This document shows, piece by piece, positions 7,021 through 15,489 of a DNA stretch of 64,000 nucleotides. The position numbers were made by a program, and so were the translations under genes. Source of the DNA: Brevundimonas sp. UBA6550 (GTDB lineage: Bacteria; Pseudomonadota; Alphaproteobacteria; Caulobacterales; Caulobacteraceae); assembly GCF_002434505.1 (NCBI RefSeq), contig NZ_DJKE01000012.1, positions 694,558-758,557 of the forward strand, written 5' to 3'. Numbering within the stretch: the stretch's first letter is position 1; every line of letters starts with the position of its first letter. The notes beneath the pieces were generated by a model, which was not told the DNA's origin, did not search any database, and worked only from the letters and a program-made list of their open reading frames with translations.

Positions 7021-8441
7021 CCCTGCCCGCCCCCTATCCCCCGCTGGTGTCCGGCGGCGACGGCCTGGACCGCTATCCCGGCGACGCCTCGGCGCTGGCC
7101 GCCCGCATGGCCGCCCTCTACGCCGTGCCCGCCGACCAGGTGCTGCCCGTCCGTGGCCTGACCCACGGGCTGGAACTGGCCTGGCGTCTGGCCGCCCGCG
7201 ACGGCGGATCGGTCGAGGCCCCCAGGGCCGAACCCTACGACAGCCTTGCCGCCATCTATCCGTCCAAGGGCGAAGCCGCCGTGGTGGTCATCCGCGCGCT
7301 GGGCTCGCCCGAGGCCGTCGCCGAAATGGCCGCTCGCGTCGCCCCCGCCCTGCTGGTGGTGGACGAGGGCGTGATCGAGTTCTCCGACAGCGCATCGGCC
7401 GTCACGGTCGTCGCCGACCTGCCGAACCTGGTCGTCCTGCGCAGCCTGTCCCTGGCCTATGGTCTGGCCGGCGCGCGGGTCGGCGCCGCGATCGGCCAGC
7501 CGCAGACGCTGGCCCGGCTGGCGTCGGTGCTGGAACCCTACGCCCTGCCCGAGCCGCTGGCGCGGCTGGCGCAGCAGGCGCTGGCCCCGTCGCGGATGAT
7601 CGAGACCGCCGAACGCATCGCCTCGGTCCGGCGCGAACGCGAGCGCATCGCCCGCGAACTGGGCCGCCTGATGCCGGTCGAACCCGGCGTCGGCCCCATC
7701 ATCATGACCCGGCCCGAAGATCCGGCGGCGGCGCTGGCGGGACTGAAGACCTATGGCGTCGCGGGCGACCTGTCGGGCGACCGTCTGCGCCTGCCCGTCT
7801 CGATCAAGCCCGAGGTCAACGACCGGCTGCTGGCGGCCTTCGGCCTGACGCCCGCCAAGCGCCGCGCACCGCGCGTAGGTCAGGCCGTGCGCGACACCAA
7901 GGAGACCCGCATCGTCTGCGCCGTCGATCTGGATGCGCCTGGCCCGATCAGGATCGAGACCGGCGTCGGCTTCTTCGACCACATGCTGGAGCAGATCGCG
8001 GCCCACGGCGGCTTCTCGCTGCGGCTGCAATGCGAAGGCGACCTGCACACCGACCCGCACCACACCATCGAGGACAGCGCCATCGCCCTGGGCCAGGCGC
8101 TGAAACAGGCGCTGGGCGAACGCAAGGGCATCGCCCGTTACGGCTTCGTCCTGCCGATGGACGAAGCCAATGCGACCGTCTCCATCGACCTGTCGGGACG
8201 GCCCTATCCGCTGTTCGAGGGCGCGTTCGAGACGCCCTATATCGGCGACTACCGCACCGACCTGACCGCCCACGTCTTCCGCTCCCTGGCCGAGGCCATG
8301 GGCGCCGCCGTGCACATCAAGGTCACCGGCCAGGACGACCACCACAAGACCGAGGCCGTCTACAAGGCCTTCGGCCGCGCCCTGCGTCAGGCCATCCGCG
8401 TGGAGGGGGATGCGGTGCCGAGCACGAAGGGCGTGTTGTGA
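7017..8441 (+). CDS. hisB: HisB imidazoleglycerol-phosphate dehydratase with fused degenerate HisC-like domain
   Basis: 474 residues, against about 200 for a stand-alone dehydratase. Residues about 286-474 are a complete IGPD: RDTKETRI, GVGFFDHMLEQIAAHGGF, DPHHTIEDSAIALGQ and DHHKTEAVYKAFGRAL carry the manganese-binding histidines and glutamates. Residues about 1-277 align in order with histidinol-phosphate aminotransferase (GLDRYPGD, VRGLTHGLELAWRL, LLVVDEGVIEF, LRSLSLAYGLAGARVG, DRLRLPVS). The PLP lysine expected in SLSKAYGLAG is Leu146, the NPNNPTG segment is missing with about 30 residues around it, and the Tyr after Asp116 is Val. Arg154 and Arg258 remain. The domain cannot be a working aminotransferase, so HisC must be encoded elsewhere. 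The frame is continuous. A pseudo-enzyme or scaffold role is inference. Confidence 0.93.
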   Translation: MTLPAPYPPLVSGGDGLDRYPGDASALAARMAALYAVPADQVLPVRGLTHGLELAWRLAARDGGSVEAPRAEPYDSLAAIYPSKGEAAVVVIRALGSPEAVAEMAARVAPALLVVDEGVIEFSDSASAVTVVADLPNLVVLRSLSLAYGLAGARVGAAIGQPQTLARLASVLEPYALPEPLARLAQQALAPSRMIETAERIASVRRERERIARELGRLMPVEPGVGPIIMTRPEDPAAALAGLKTYGVAGDLSGDRLRLPVSIKPEVNDRLLAAFGLTPAKRRAPRVGQAVRDTKETRIVCAVDLDAPGPIRIETGVGFFDHMLEQIAAHGGFSLRLQCEGDLHTDPHHTIEDSAIALGQALKQALGERKGIARYGFVLPMDEANATVSIDLSGRPYPLFEGAFETPYIGDYRTDLTAHVFRSLAEAMGAAVHIKVTGQDDHHKTEAVYKAFGRALRQAIRVEGDAVPSTKGVL

Positions 8442-8608
8442 TGAGCGCACCTGCATTCCTTCTCCCCTCGGGGGAGAAGGTGGGCCCGGAGGGCTCGGAT
8501 GAGGGGGCTCTGTCCGCCTCGCTGACGGCAAGAGCGAGCCTGTATCCGGCATCCCCCTCATCCGTCTCGCTCCGCGAGCCACCTTCTCCCCCAAGGGGAG
8601 AAGGCTGA
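8441..8608 (+). other. 55-codon mini-ORF bridging hisB and hisH, mostly repeat sequence
   Basis: ATG at 8441 overlaps the hisB stop (TGATG) and the TGA at 8606-8608 overlaps the hisH ATG (TGATG). Nearly all of it is copy 2 of the 147-bp repeat, read in the same frame as copy 1 (LLPSGEKVGPEGSDEG, SVSLREPPSPPRGEG). As the repeat is 49 codons long it keeps the frame open. Whether the peptide is stable is unknown. Confidence 0.35.
8458..8604. repeat. 147-bp palindromic intergenic repeat, copy 2
   Basis: Same length, ends and inner palindrome as copy 1 at 6861-7007, with scattered substitutions. Its last ten bases, GGGGAGAAGG (8595-8604), form the Shine-Dalgarno of hisH, whose ATG is at 8608. Confidence 0.9.
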
Positions 8609-9207
8609 TGGAGGTCGCCGTCATCGCCTATGGCGCGGGCAATATCGCCTCGGTTCAGTTCGCGCTGGAGCGGCTGGGCGCGACCGTGCGCCTGACCGCC
8701 GATCCGGTCGAGATCGCAGAGGCCGAGCGGGTCATCCTGCCCGGCGTCGGGGCGGCGGGCTACGCCATGTCGCGGCTGGCGGAACTGAACCTGATCGAAC
8801 CGATCCGCGCCTTCCCTCGCCCCCTGCTGGGCGTCTGCCTGGGCCAGCAGTTGCTGTTCGGATCGAGCGACGAAGGCGACGGCGTCGAACTGCTGGGCGT
8901 CATCCCCGGCGTGGTGAAACGTCTGGAGCCGTCCGAGCCCCTGCCCGTGCCGCACATGGGCTGGAGCCGCCTGACGCGCGACCGCGACGATCCGCTGCTG
9001 GAAGGCGTCGCCGACGGCGCCTACGCCTATTTCGTCCACGGCTTCGTCTGCCCCGACGGGCCGGCGACCCTGGCGCGGGCCGACTATGGCGGGCCGGTCC
9101 CTGCCGTGGTGCGCTCTGATAACCGCTGGGGCTGCCAGTTCCACCCCGAACGCTCGGCCGAGGCCGGGGCGACGATCCTCAAGAACTTTCTGGGCCTGAC
9201 ATGCTGA
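8608..9207 (+). CDS. hisH: Imidazole glycerol phosphate synthase subunit HisH (glutamine amidotransferase)
   Basis: 199-residue class I glutamine amidotransferase that hydrolyses glutamine and channels ammonia to HisF. The nucleophile lies in LLGVCLGQQLLF (Cys77), and the His-Glu pair in GCQFHPERS near the C-terminus; VILPGVGAAGYAM forms the oxyanion strand region. The Shine-Dalgarno is donated by the repeat immediately upstream. The stop lies 7 bp inside hisA, so the two are coupled. Confidence 0.97.
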   Translation: MEVAVIAYGAGNIASVQFALERLGATVRLTADPVEIAEAERVILPGVGAAGYAMSRLAELNLIEPIRAFPRPLLGVCLGQQLLFGSSDEGDGVELLGVIPGVVKRLEPSEPLPVPHMGWSRLTRDRDDPLLEGVADGAYAYFVHGFVCPDGPATLARADYGGPVPAVVRSDNRWGCQFHPERSAEAGATILKNFLGLTC

Positions 9208-9932
9208 TCTATCCCGCCATCGACCTGAAGGCCGGCGTCTGCGTGCGGCTGATGCACGGCAAGTTCGACCAGGTGACCCAGTATGACGAACAGCCGGCCG
9301 CCCGCCTGACCGCCTTCGCGGCCGAGGGCGCGCAGTGGATCCATATCGTCGATCTGGACGGCGCCGAGGCGGGCCAGGCCGTGCAGCACGCCCTGATCGG
9401 CGAACTGACCCAGGCCATCGACGTCAAGGTCCAGTCGGGCGGGGGCGTGCGCAGCGCCAACGACGTGGCCAAACTGCTGGATTCGGGCGTCTCGCGCGTC
9501 GTCGTAGGCTCCCTGGCCGTGACCCAGCCCAACGACGTCGCCGCCTGGCTGAAGGGGTTCGGGATCGAGCGCATCACCCTGGCCCTGGACGTCAAGATGG
9601 AGGACGGCGTGCCCGTGCCGGCGCTGAAGGGCTGGACCCAGTCGTCGGGCGTCACTCTGTGGGAGGCGCTGGACCGCTATCCGAAGGGGACGGCCAAACA
9701 CCTGCTGGTGACGGACGTCGGCCGCGACGGCGCCCTGACCGGGCCGAACCTGGAGCTGCTGGCGGAAATCCGCAGGCGACGTCCCGACCTGGTGCTTCAG
9801 GCCTCGGGCGGCGTGTCGTCGCTGGATGATCTCAGCGCCATCAAGGCGCTGGGCTGCAACGGCGCCATCGTGGGCCGCGCACTCTACGAGGGCTGTTTCA
9901 CCCTGCCCGAAGCCATAGCGGCGGCGGCATGA
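9201..9932 (+). CDS. hisA: ProFAR isomerase (HisA)
   Basis: 1-(5-phosphoribosyl)-5-[(5-phosphoribosylamino)methylideneamino]imidazole-4-carboxamide isomerase, a 243-residue beta/alpha barrel. The catalytic aspartates sit in IYPAIDLKAGVCVRL (Asp8) and LLVTDVGRDGALTGPN. Phosphate-binding segments are VQSGGGVRS and QASGGVSSLDDL. The start overlaps hisH. The stop overlaps the ATG of a 12-codon mini-ORF at 9929. Confidence 0.97.
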   Translation: MLIYPAIDLKAGVCVRLMHGKFDQVTQYDEQPAARLTAFAAEGAQWIHIVDLDGAEAGQAVQHALIGELTQAIDVKVQSGGGVRSANDVAKLLDSGVSRVVVGSLAVTQPNDVAAWLKGFGIERITLALDVKMEDGVPVPALKGWTQSSGVTLWEALDRYPKGTAKHLLVTDVGRDGALTGPNLELLAEIRRRRPDLVLQASGGVSSLDDLSAIKALGCNGAIVGRALYEGCFTLPEAIAAAA

Positions 9933-9967
9933 CCGCCCCGTTCGCAAGCATAAGGGCGGTCCAATGA
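9929..9967 (+). other. 12-codon mini-ORF with 10-bp direct repeat bridging hisA and hisF
   Basis: ATG at 9929 overlaps the hisA stop (ATGA); [12 protein letters not shown] ends at TGA 9965-9967, which overlaps the hisF ATG (ATGA). The 10-mer ATGACCGCCC occurs at 9929-9938 and again at 9964-9973, flanking a 25-bp spacer. GACCGCCC (9931-9938) also pairs with GGGCGGTC (9954-9961) as a hairpin before hisF. It looks like a 35-bp insertion that duplicated the hisF start. Confidence 0.4.
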
Positions 9968-10731
9968 CCGCCCGGCGGATCATCCCCTGCCTGGACGTCA
10001 AGGACGGGCGGGTGGTCAAGGGCGTGAAGTTCGTCGGCCACACCGACGTGGGCGACGCCGCCGAACTGGCCGCGCGCTATCGTGACGCGGGCGCCGACGA
10101 ACTGGTCTTCTATGATATCGCCGCCAGTCCCGAGGGGCGCACGCTCGACTATGGCTGGATCAGGGATATCGCCCGGCTGCTGGACATCCCCTTCTGCGTC
10201 GCCGGCGGCATCCGCAGCGTGGATCAGGCCGCGCGATGCCTGGACCACGGTGCGGACAAGGTGTCGATCAACTCCCCCGCCCTGGAGCGGCCCGAACTGA
10301 TCGCGGAGATGGCCGAACGGCTGGGCGGCCAGTGTGTCGTCGTCGGCGTCGACAGCCGGTTCGAGGACGGCGACTGGGTGGTCCATAAATACACCGGCGA
10401 TCCCGATGCGCGCCGCCGCGCCGGCAAGCGCACCCTGGACTGGCTGGATCAGGCGCAAGCCCTCGGCGCCGGCGAGATCGTGCTGAACTGCATCGACCAG
10501 GACGGGGTGCGCAAAGGCTATGACATCGAACAACTGTCCGCCGCCCGGGCGCGCCTGACCATCCCCTTGATCGCCTCGGGCGGAGCCGGCGCGCCGGAGC
10601 ATTTCAAGGCCGTGTTCGACCAGGCCAACGTGTCCGGCGCCCTGGCCGCCAGCGTCTTCCACACCGGCGCCATCGCCATACCGGACCTGAAACGATACCT
10701 GGCCGGCCAAGGCCTGGAGATGAGACTGTGA
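9964..10731 (+). CDS. hisF: Imidazole glycerol phosphate synthase subunit HisF (cyclase)
   Basis: 255-residue beta/alpha barrel that cyclises PRFAR with ammonia from HisH to give imidazole glycerol phosphate and AICAR. The catalytic Asp11 is in [14 protein letters not shown] and the second aspartate in [15 protein letters not shown]; phosphate sites are [12 protein letters not shown] and [12 protein letters not shown]. No obvious Shine-Dalgarno: the leader is the stem of a small hairpin, so coupling from the upstream mini-ORF may matter. It overlaps hisIE as GTGA. Confidence 0.97.
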   Translation: MTARRIIPCLDVKDGRVVKGVKFVGHTDVGDAAELAARYRDAGADELVFYDIAASPEGRTLDYGWIRDIARLLDIPFCVAGGIRSVDQAARCLDHGADKVSINSPALERPELIAEMAERLGGQCVVVGVDSRFEDGDWVVHKYTGDPDARRRAGKRTLDWLDQAQALGAGEIVLNCIDQDGVRKGYDIEQLSAARARLTIPLIASGGAGAPEHFKAVFDQANVSGALAASVFHTGAIAIPDLKRYLAGQGLEMRL

Positions 10732-11357
10732 TCGACCCGAACACCATCGACTTCGCCAAGGGCGGCGGCCTTGTCCCCGTCGTGGTTCAGGACGCCGCCA
10801 CGCTTCAGGTCCTGACTCTAGCCTATATGGACCGCGCGGCCCTGGACGAGACGATCGCGTCGGGCGAAGCCACCTTCTTCTCGCGCTCGCGCGGCGGACG
10901 GTGGAGGAAGGGGGAGACCTCGGGCGACCGGCTGCATGTCGTGGGCGTCACGCCCGACTGCGACAACGACGCCCTGGTCCTGTCGGTCCGGCCGGTCGGC
11001 AACGCCTGTCACCTGAACCGGACCAGCTGTTTCGGAGAGGCCGACGCGCCGGGCGTGGGCCGCATCGCCCGGTTGGAACAGACCATCGCCCGCCGCGCCG
11101 CCGCCGATCCGTCAGAGAGCTGGACCGCCAAACTGATCGCCCAGGGCCCCAAACGCATCGCCCAGAAGGTCGGCGAAGAGGGCGTCGAAACCGCCCTGGC
11201 CGGCGTCGCCGGACCGGACGAGGAACTCGCCAGCGAGGCTGCGGATTTGATCTATCACCTGCTCGTTCTTCTCCATGCCCGTAACATGGTGTTTCAGGAC
11301 GTGCTGGATGTGTTGGCCTCACGCGCCGAAGCGGGCAAAGGCCAACCTGCACCTTAA
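10728..11357 (+). CDS. hisIE: Bifunctional phosphoribosyl-AMP cyclohydrolase / phosphoribosyl-ATP diphosphatase
   Basis: 209 residues, starting at GTG overlapping the hisF stop. The HisI half (about 1-108) has [36 protein letters not shown], the metal-binding DCDNDAL and the cysteines of [11 protein letters not shown]. The HisE half (about 112-205) has the MazG-like helices with [14 protein letters not shown] and [13 protein letters not shown]. HisI and HisE are separate in many alphaproteobacteria, so the fusion is notable but well known elsewhere. It is the last his gene; zwf follows after 42 bp. Confidence 0.95.
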   Translation: MIDPNTIDFAKGGGLVPVVVQDAATLQVLTLAYMDRAALDETIASGEATFFSRSRGGRWRKGETSGDRLHVVGVTPDCDNDALVLSVRPVGNACHLNRTSCFGEADAPGVGRIARLEQTIARRAAADPSESWTAKLIAQGPKRIAQKVGEEGVETALAGVAGPDEELASEAADLIYHLLVLLHARNMVFQDVLDVLASRAEAGKGQPAP

Positions 11358-11363
11358 CGGCGT

Positions 11364-11384
11364 CGATCCCACAAAGCGGGATCG
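11364..11384 (+). other. Hairpin between hisIE and zwf
   Basis: CGATCCC (11364-11370) and GGGATCG (11378-11384) form a 7-bp stem with a 7-base loop, 7 bp after the hisIE stop. There is no T-run, so it is a weak terminator at best; a protein-binding site in the zwf leader is equally possible. Confidence 0.4.
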
Positions 11385-11399
11385 CTGAAGGGATACTTC

Positions 11400-12860
11400 A
11401 TGGCGGCTCTCATTCTGTTCGGCGGCGGCGGCGATCTGGCGATGCGCATGCTGCTGCCGTCGCTGTATTTCCTCGAGCACGACGGCCTGCTGCCCGACGG
11501 GCTGAAGATCATCGGCGCCGCGCGTTCGGAAGAAAGCGCCGACGACTATATCGCCAAGGTCCACGACGCGGTGAAGGCCAAGGCCGAGGCCGACAAGGCC
11601 TGGGACGAGGACAGCTGGTCGCGGATGAAGGCGCGTCTGGATTATCTGGCGGTGGACGCCACCTCGCCCGACAGCCTGAAGCCGCTGAAGGACAAGGTGG
11701 GCGACGGCGAGGTCACGTCGTTCCTGGCCGTGTCCCCGTCGCTGTACGCCCGCATCGTCACCGCGATGAAGGCCGCCGGTCTGGCCGAGAAGAACTGCCG
11801 CATTGTTTTGGAAAAGCCGGTCGGGCGCGACCTGACGTCCTTCCTGGACATCGACGACGCCGTGGCCCACGCCTTCAGCGAGAACCAGGTGTTCCGCATC
11901 GATCACTATCTGGGCAAGGAGACGGTGCAGAACCTGATCGCCCTGCGGTTCGGCAACACCATCTTCGAGCCGCTGTGGAACAATCTGTCGATCGACCACG
12001 TCCAGATCACCATCGGCGAGACCGTGGGGGTCGGCGACCGCTGGCCCTATTACGACGAATACGGCGCGCTGCGGGACATGCTGCAGAACCACATGCTGCA
12101 ACTGCTGTGCCTGGTGGCGATGGAGCCGCCCAGCGACTTGGACCCGGACTCGGTGCGCAACGAGAAGGTCAAGGTGCTGCGCTCGCTTCGCCCCATCACC
12201 CCCGACGAGGCCGAGCGCGTCACCGTGCGCGGCCAGTATGTGGCCGGGACCAGCGAGGGCAAGCCGGTCAAGGGCTATGACGAGGAGCGGGGTCAGGATT
12301 CGGACACCGAGACCTTCGTCGCCATCCGCGCCGACATCGACAACTGGCGCTGGGCCGGCGTGCCCTTCTTCATGCGCACCGGCAAGCGGCTGCCGGAAAA
12401 GCGCACCGAGATCGTCATCCAATTCAAGCCGGTGCCCCACTCGATCTTCGACCGCGATGATCGCGGAGAAGTGACGGCGAACCGGATGATCATCGAGCTT
12501 CAGCCCGAGGAAGACATCTCCCTGACCGTCATGAACAAGCGCCCCGGCCTGGATCGGCGGATGCAGCTTCAGCCGATCAAGATGAGCCTGTCGTGGGGTG
12601 TTGACGGCAAGGGCGACGCCCCGCCGCGCCGCCGCATCGCCTATGAGCGTCTGCTGCTGGATGCGATGGCGGGCGATTCCACCCTGTTCGTGCGTCGCGA
12701 CGAGGCGGAACAGGCCTGGAAATGGGTGGACGAGGTGTCCGAGGCCTGGGCCGAATCCGGCCTGAAGCCCGACGAATATGTCGCCGGAACTTGGGGTCCC
12801 GACAGCGCCGACATGCTGATGATGCGGACCGGCCGCGACTGGAACACGACCGATGTCTGA
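11400..12860 (+). CDS. zwf: Glucose-6-phosphate 1-dehydrogenase
   Basis: Oxidises glucose 6-phosphate to 6-phosphogluconolactone with NADP+ and feeds the Entner-Doudoroff route. 486 residues, standard length. The nucleotide-binding GGGGDLAMRMLLPSLY is at the N-terminus, EKPVGRD at about 138, and the active-site RIDHYLGKE at 166-174 with the catalytic histidine. PFFMRTGKRLPEK is the substrate and NADP region. First gene of zwf-pgl-edd-glk; it overlaps pgl by 8 bp. Confidence 0.97.
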   Translation: MAALILFGGGGDLAMRMLLPSLYFLEHDGLLPDGLKIIGAARSEESADDYIAKVHDAVKAKAEADKAWDEDSWSRMKARLDYLAVDATSPDSLKPLKDKVGDGEVTSFLAVSPSLYARIVTAMKAAGLAEKNCRIVLEKPVGRDLTSFLDIDDAVAHAFSENQVFRIDHYLGKETVQNLIALRFGNTIFEPLWNNLSIDHVQITIGETVGVGDRWPYYDEYGALRDMLQNHMLQLLCLVAMEPPSDLDPDSVRNEKVKVLRSLRPITPDEAERVTVRGQYVAGTSEGKPVKGYDEERGQDSDTETFVAIRADIDNWRWAGVPFFMRTGKRLPEKRTEIVIQFKPVPHSIFDRDDRGEVTANRMIIELQPEEDISLTVMNKRPGLDRRMQLQPIKMSLSWGVDGKGDAPPRRRIAYERLLLDAMAGDSTLFVRRDEAEQAWKWVDEVSEAWAESGLKPDEYVAGTWGPDSADMLMMRTGRDWNTTDV

Positions 12861-13569
12861 TATCCCTGCCATCGAAACCTTCGCCGGCGTCGACGCCTGG
12901 GCCGAGGCCATCGCGGCCCGGCTGAGCGAGAGCCTTTCGACAGCCCTGCGCGACAAGGGCGCGGCCCTGTTCGCCGGGCCGGGCGGTTCGACGCCTGCCC
13001 CCATCTATCGCCGGCTGGCGGCGACCGATCTGGACTGGTCCCGGGTCGCCGTGACCCTGGTGGACGAGCGCTATGTTCCCGAAACCTCGCCGGAGTCCAA
13101 CGCCCGACTGATCCGCGACGTCCTGTTGCAGGACAAGGCGGCGGCGGCGCGCTTCATCCCCCTCTATACGCCCGAGGTCACGGTGGACCGGGCGGCCATG
13201 GTCGCCGCCAAGGCTTTGGCGGACGCCGGCGGGCGGTTCGATGCGGTCCTGCTCGGCATGGGGGAGGATGGCCACATCTGCTCCATGTTCCCCGAAAGCC
13301 CGACGCTGAAGACCCTGCTGACGCCGACGCTGAAACCCACGGTCCTGGGCGTGCCCCACGGTCGCGACGGCATGGCGCCGACCATCGAGCGGCTGTCGAT
13401 CAACCTGGCCTATCTGATGTCGGCCGGTCGGGTGATCCTGGGCCTGAAGGGCGCCGCCAAGCGGCGCGTCTTCGAAGAACAGGCCAAGGGCGATCCGAAG
13501 GTTCAGCCCATCGCCGCCCTGATCGCCGCCGGCGTTCCCCTTGAAGTTTTGTGGACGGAGGAAGGCTGA
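12853..13569 (+). CDS. pgl: 6-phosphogluconolactonase
   Basis: Hydrolyses 6-phosphogluconolactone to 6-phosphogluconate. 238 residues of the DevB/SOL type, related to glucosamine-6-phosphate isomerases. Seen: AGPGGSTPAPIYRRLA, VTLVDERYVPETSPESN and LLGMGEDGHICSMFPES, the last two being family signatures. The start lies inside zwf and the stop overlaps the edd ATG by one base (TGATG). Confidence 0.95.
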   Translation: MSDIPAIETFAGVDAWAEAIAARLSESLSTALRDKGAALFAGPGGSTPAPIYRRLAATDLDWSRVAVTLVDERYVPETSPESNARLIRDVLLQDKAAAARFIPLYTPEVTVDRAAMVAAKALADAGGRFDAVLLGMGEDGHICSMFPESPTLKTLLTPTLKPTVLGVPHGRDGMAPTIERLSINLAYLMSAGRVILGLKGAAKRRVFEEQAKGDPKVQPIAALIAAGVPLEVLWTEEG

Positions 13570-15458
13570 TGGCGCTTCACCCCACGGTCGCCGCGGTCAC
13601 CGCCCGCATCGTCGAGAAAAGCCGCGAGACCCGCGCCGACTATATCCGTCGCATGGACGCCGCCCGCGACAGCGGGACCGGCCGCGCCAAACTGTCCTGC
13701 GCCAACTGGGCCCACGCCTTCGCGGGCCAGACAATCGCCGACAAGCTTACGTCGATGGACGGGTCCAAGCCGAACCTGGGCATCGTCACCGCCTATAACG
13801 ACATGCTGTCGGCCCATCAGCCGTTCGAACGTTTCCCCGACGTGGTGCGCAAGGCGGTGCGCGAGGTCGGCGCCACGGCCCAGGTCGCCGGCGGCACGCC
13901 CGCCATGTGCGACGGCGTGACCCAGGGTCGCCCCGGCATGGAGCTGTCGCTGTTCAGCCGCGACGTCATCGCCATGTCGGCGGGCGTGGCCCTGACCCAC
14001 GACGCCTTCGACGCCGGCCTGATGCTGGGCGTCTGCGACAAGATCGTGCCCGGCCTGTTCATGGGCGCCCTGGCTTTCGGTCACCTGCCCGTCGTCTTCG
14101 CTCCGGCAGGCCCCATGCCGTCGGGCATTCCGAATGCGGAAAAGGCCCGCGTCCGCGCCGAATATGCGCAGAACAAGGTGGATCGTCAGACCCTGCTGGA
14201 AAGCGAGATCGGCAGCTATCACTCGCCCGGCACCTGCACCTTCTACGGCACCGCCAACTCCAACCAGATGATGATGGAGCTGGGCGGGCTGCACATGCCC
14301 TCCACCGCCTTCGTCCATCCCGACACCGGCCTGCGCGACGCCCTGACGGCGGCGGCGGCGAAGCGGGCGGTCGAACTCGCGCGCAGCGGCGAGTGCCGCA
14401 TGGCCGATGTCATCGACGAGAAGTCCATCGTCAACATGATCGTGGCCCTTCTGGCCACCGGGGGTTCGACCAACCACGCCATCCATCTGGTCGCCATGGC
14501 GCGGGCGGCGGGGGTTCTGATCGACTGGACCGACATGGACGAACTGTCGTCGGTCACGCCGCTGCTGGCGCGGGTCTATCCCAACGGCTCGGCCGATGTG
14601 AACGCCTTCCAGGCGGCCGGCGGCGTGGCCTTCATCGCGCGCGAACTGGCCCAGGCCGGCAACATCCACACCGACGTCACCACCATCATGGGCCAGGGGA
14701 TCGAGGCCTATTTCCAGGAGCCGTCGATGGTGGACGGCGAACTGGTCTGGCGCGACGGGGTGAGCGAGAGCCTGGATCGCGACATCCTGCGTCCCGCGTC
14801 CGATCCGTTCGACCACGAGGGGGGCCTTCGCCTGGTCCAGGGCGACCTGGGCCGCGCGGTCATCAAGATCTCGGCGGTCAAACCCGAGAACCGCATCGTC
14901 GAGGCGCCCGCCGCCGTGTTCGAAACCCAGGAAGACGCGCTGCAGGCGTTCAAGGACGGCAAGCTGTTCCGCGACGTGGTGGTGGTCCTGCGCTTCCAGG
15001 GACCCAAGGCCAATGGGATGCCGGAACTGCACAGCCTGTCGCCAGCCCTGTCGGTCATTCAGGACAAGGGGTTCAAGGTGGCCTTCGTCACCGACGGCCG
15101 GATGTCGGGCGCCAGCGGCAAGACGCCCGCCGCCATTCACGTCAGCCCCGAGGCCCTGGCCGGCGGTCCGCTGGCGCACGTTCAGGACGGCGACATCATC
15201 CGCCTGGACCCCGAGGCCGGGGTGCTGACCACCGTCGGGATCGCCGACCTGACCGCCCGACCGGCCGCCACGCGCACGCCGGCCATCGCCCAGGGTTCGT
15301 CCTGGGGCTATGGCCGCGAGCTGTTCGGCGCCTTCCGCCATGTCGTCACCACCGCCGAACAGGGGGCCACCGTCTGTTTCGCCCTGCCCAGCGCCAGCAA
15401 CGGCCACGACGACACGCCGCCCAACCCCAACTTCGTCGACCGGACCGTGGACGCCTGA
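13569..15458 (+). CDS. edd: Phosphogluconate dehydratase
   Basis: Entner-Doudoroff enzyme converting 6-phosphogluconate to KDPG; an iron-sulfur protein of the IlvD/Edd family. 629 residues from MALHPTVAAVTARIVEKSR; six residues of upstream frame lie inside pgl and are excluded. Seen: AYNDMLSAHQPFERFP, GGTPAMCDGVTQGRPGMELS (cluster cysteine), GVCDKIVPGLFMGAL (cluster cysteine), SPGTCTFYGTANSNQMMME and VTDGRMSGASGKTPAAIHVS. The aldolase eda is not adjacent but lies 4 kb away at 19685. Confidence 0.97.
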   Translation: MALHPTVAAVTARIVEKSRETRADYIRRMDAARDSGTGRAKLSCANWAHAFAGQTIADKLTSMDGSKPNLGIVTAYNDMLSAHQPFERFPDVVRKAVREVGATAQVAGGTPAMCDGVTQGRPGMELSLFSRDVIAMSAGVALTHDAFDAGLMLGVCDKIVPGLFMGALAFGHLPVVFAPAGPMPSGIPNAEKARVRAEYAQNKVDRQTLLESEIGSYHSPGTCTFYGTANSNQMMMELGGLHMPSTAFVHPDTGLRDALTAAAAKRAVELARSGECRMADVIDEKSIVNMIVALLATGGSTNHAIHLVAMARAAGVLIDWTDMDELSSVTPLLARVYPNGSADVNAFQAAGGVAFIARELAQAGNIHTDVTTIMGQGIEAYFQEPSMVDGELVWRDGVSESLDRDILRPASDPFDHEGGLRLVQGDLGRAVIKISAVKPENRIVEAPAAVFETQEDALQAFKDGKLFRDVVVVLRFQGPKANGMPELHSLSPALSVIQDKGFKVAFVTDGRMSGASGKTPAAIHVSPEALAGGPLAHVQDGDIIRLDPEAGVLTTVGIADLTARPAATRTPAIAQGSSWGYGRELFGAFRHVVTTAEQGATVCFALPSASNGHDDTPPNPNFVDRTVDA

Positions 15459-15489
15459 TCCACCGAACCGAGCGCAGGAAACGCCCAGA

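Noticed and set aside
6861..8604. The paired repeats as a CRISPR-like or transposon structure
   Set aside because: Only two copies, separated by a complete gene, without spacers, transposase or target-site duplication.
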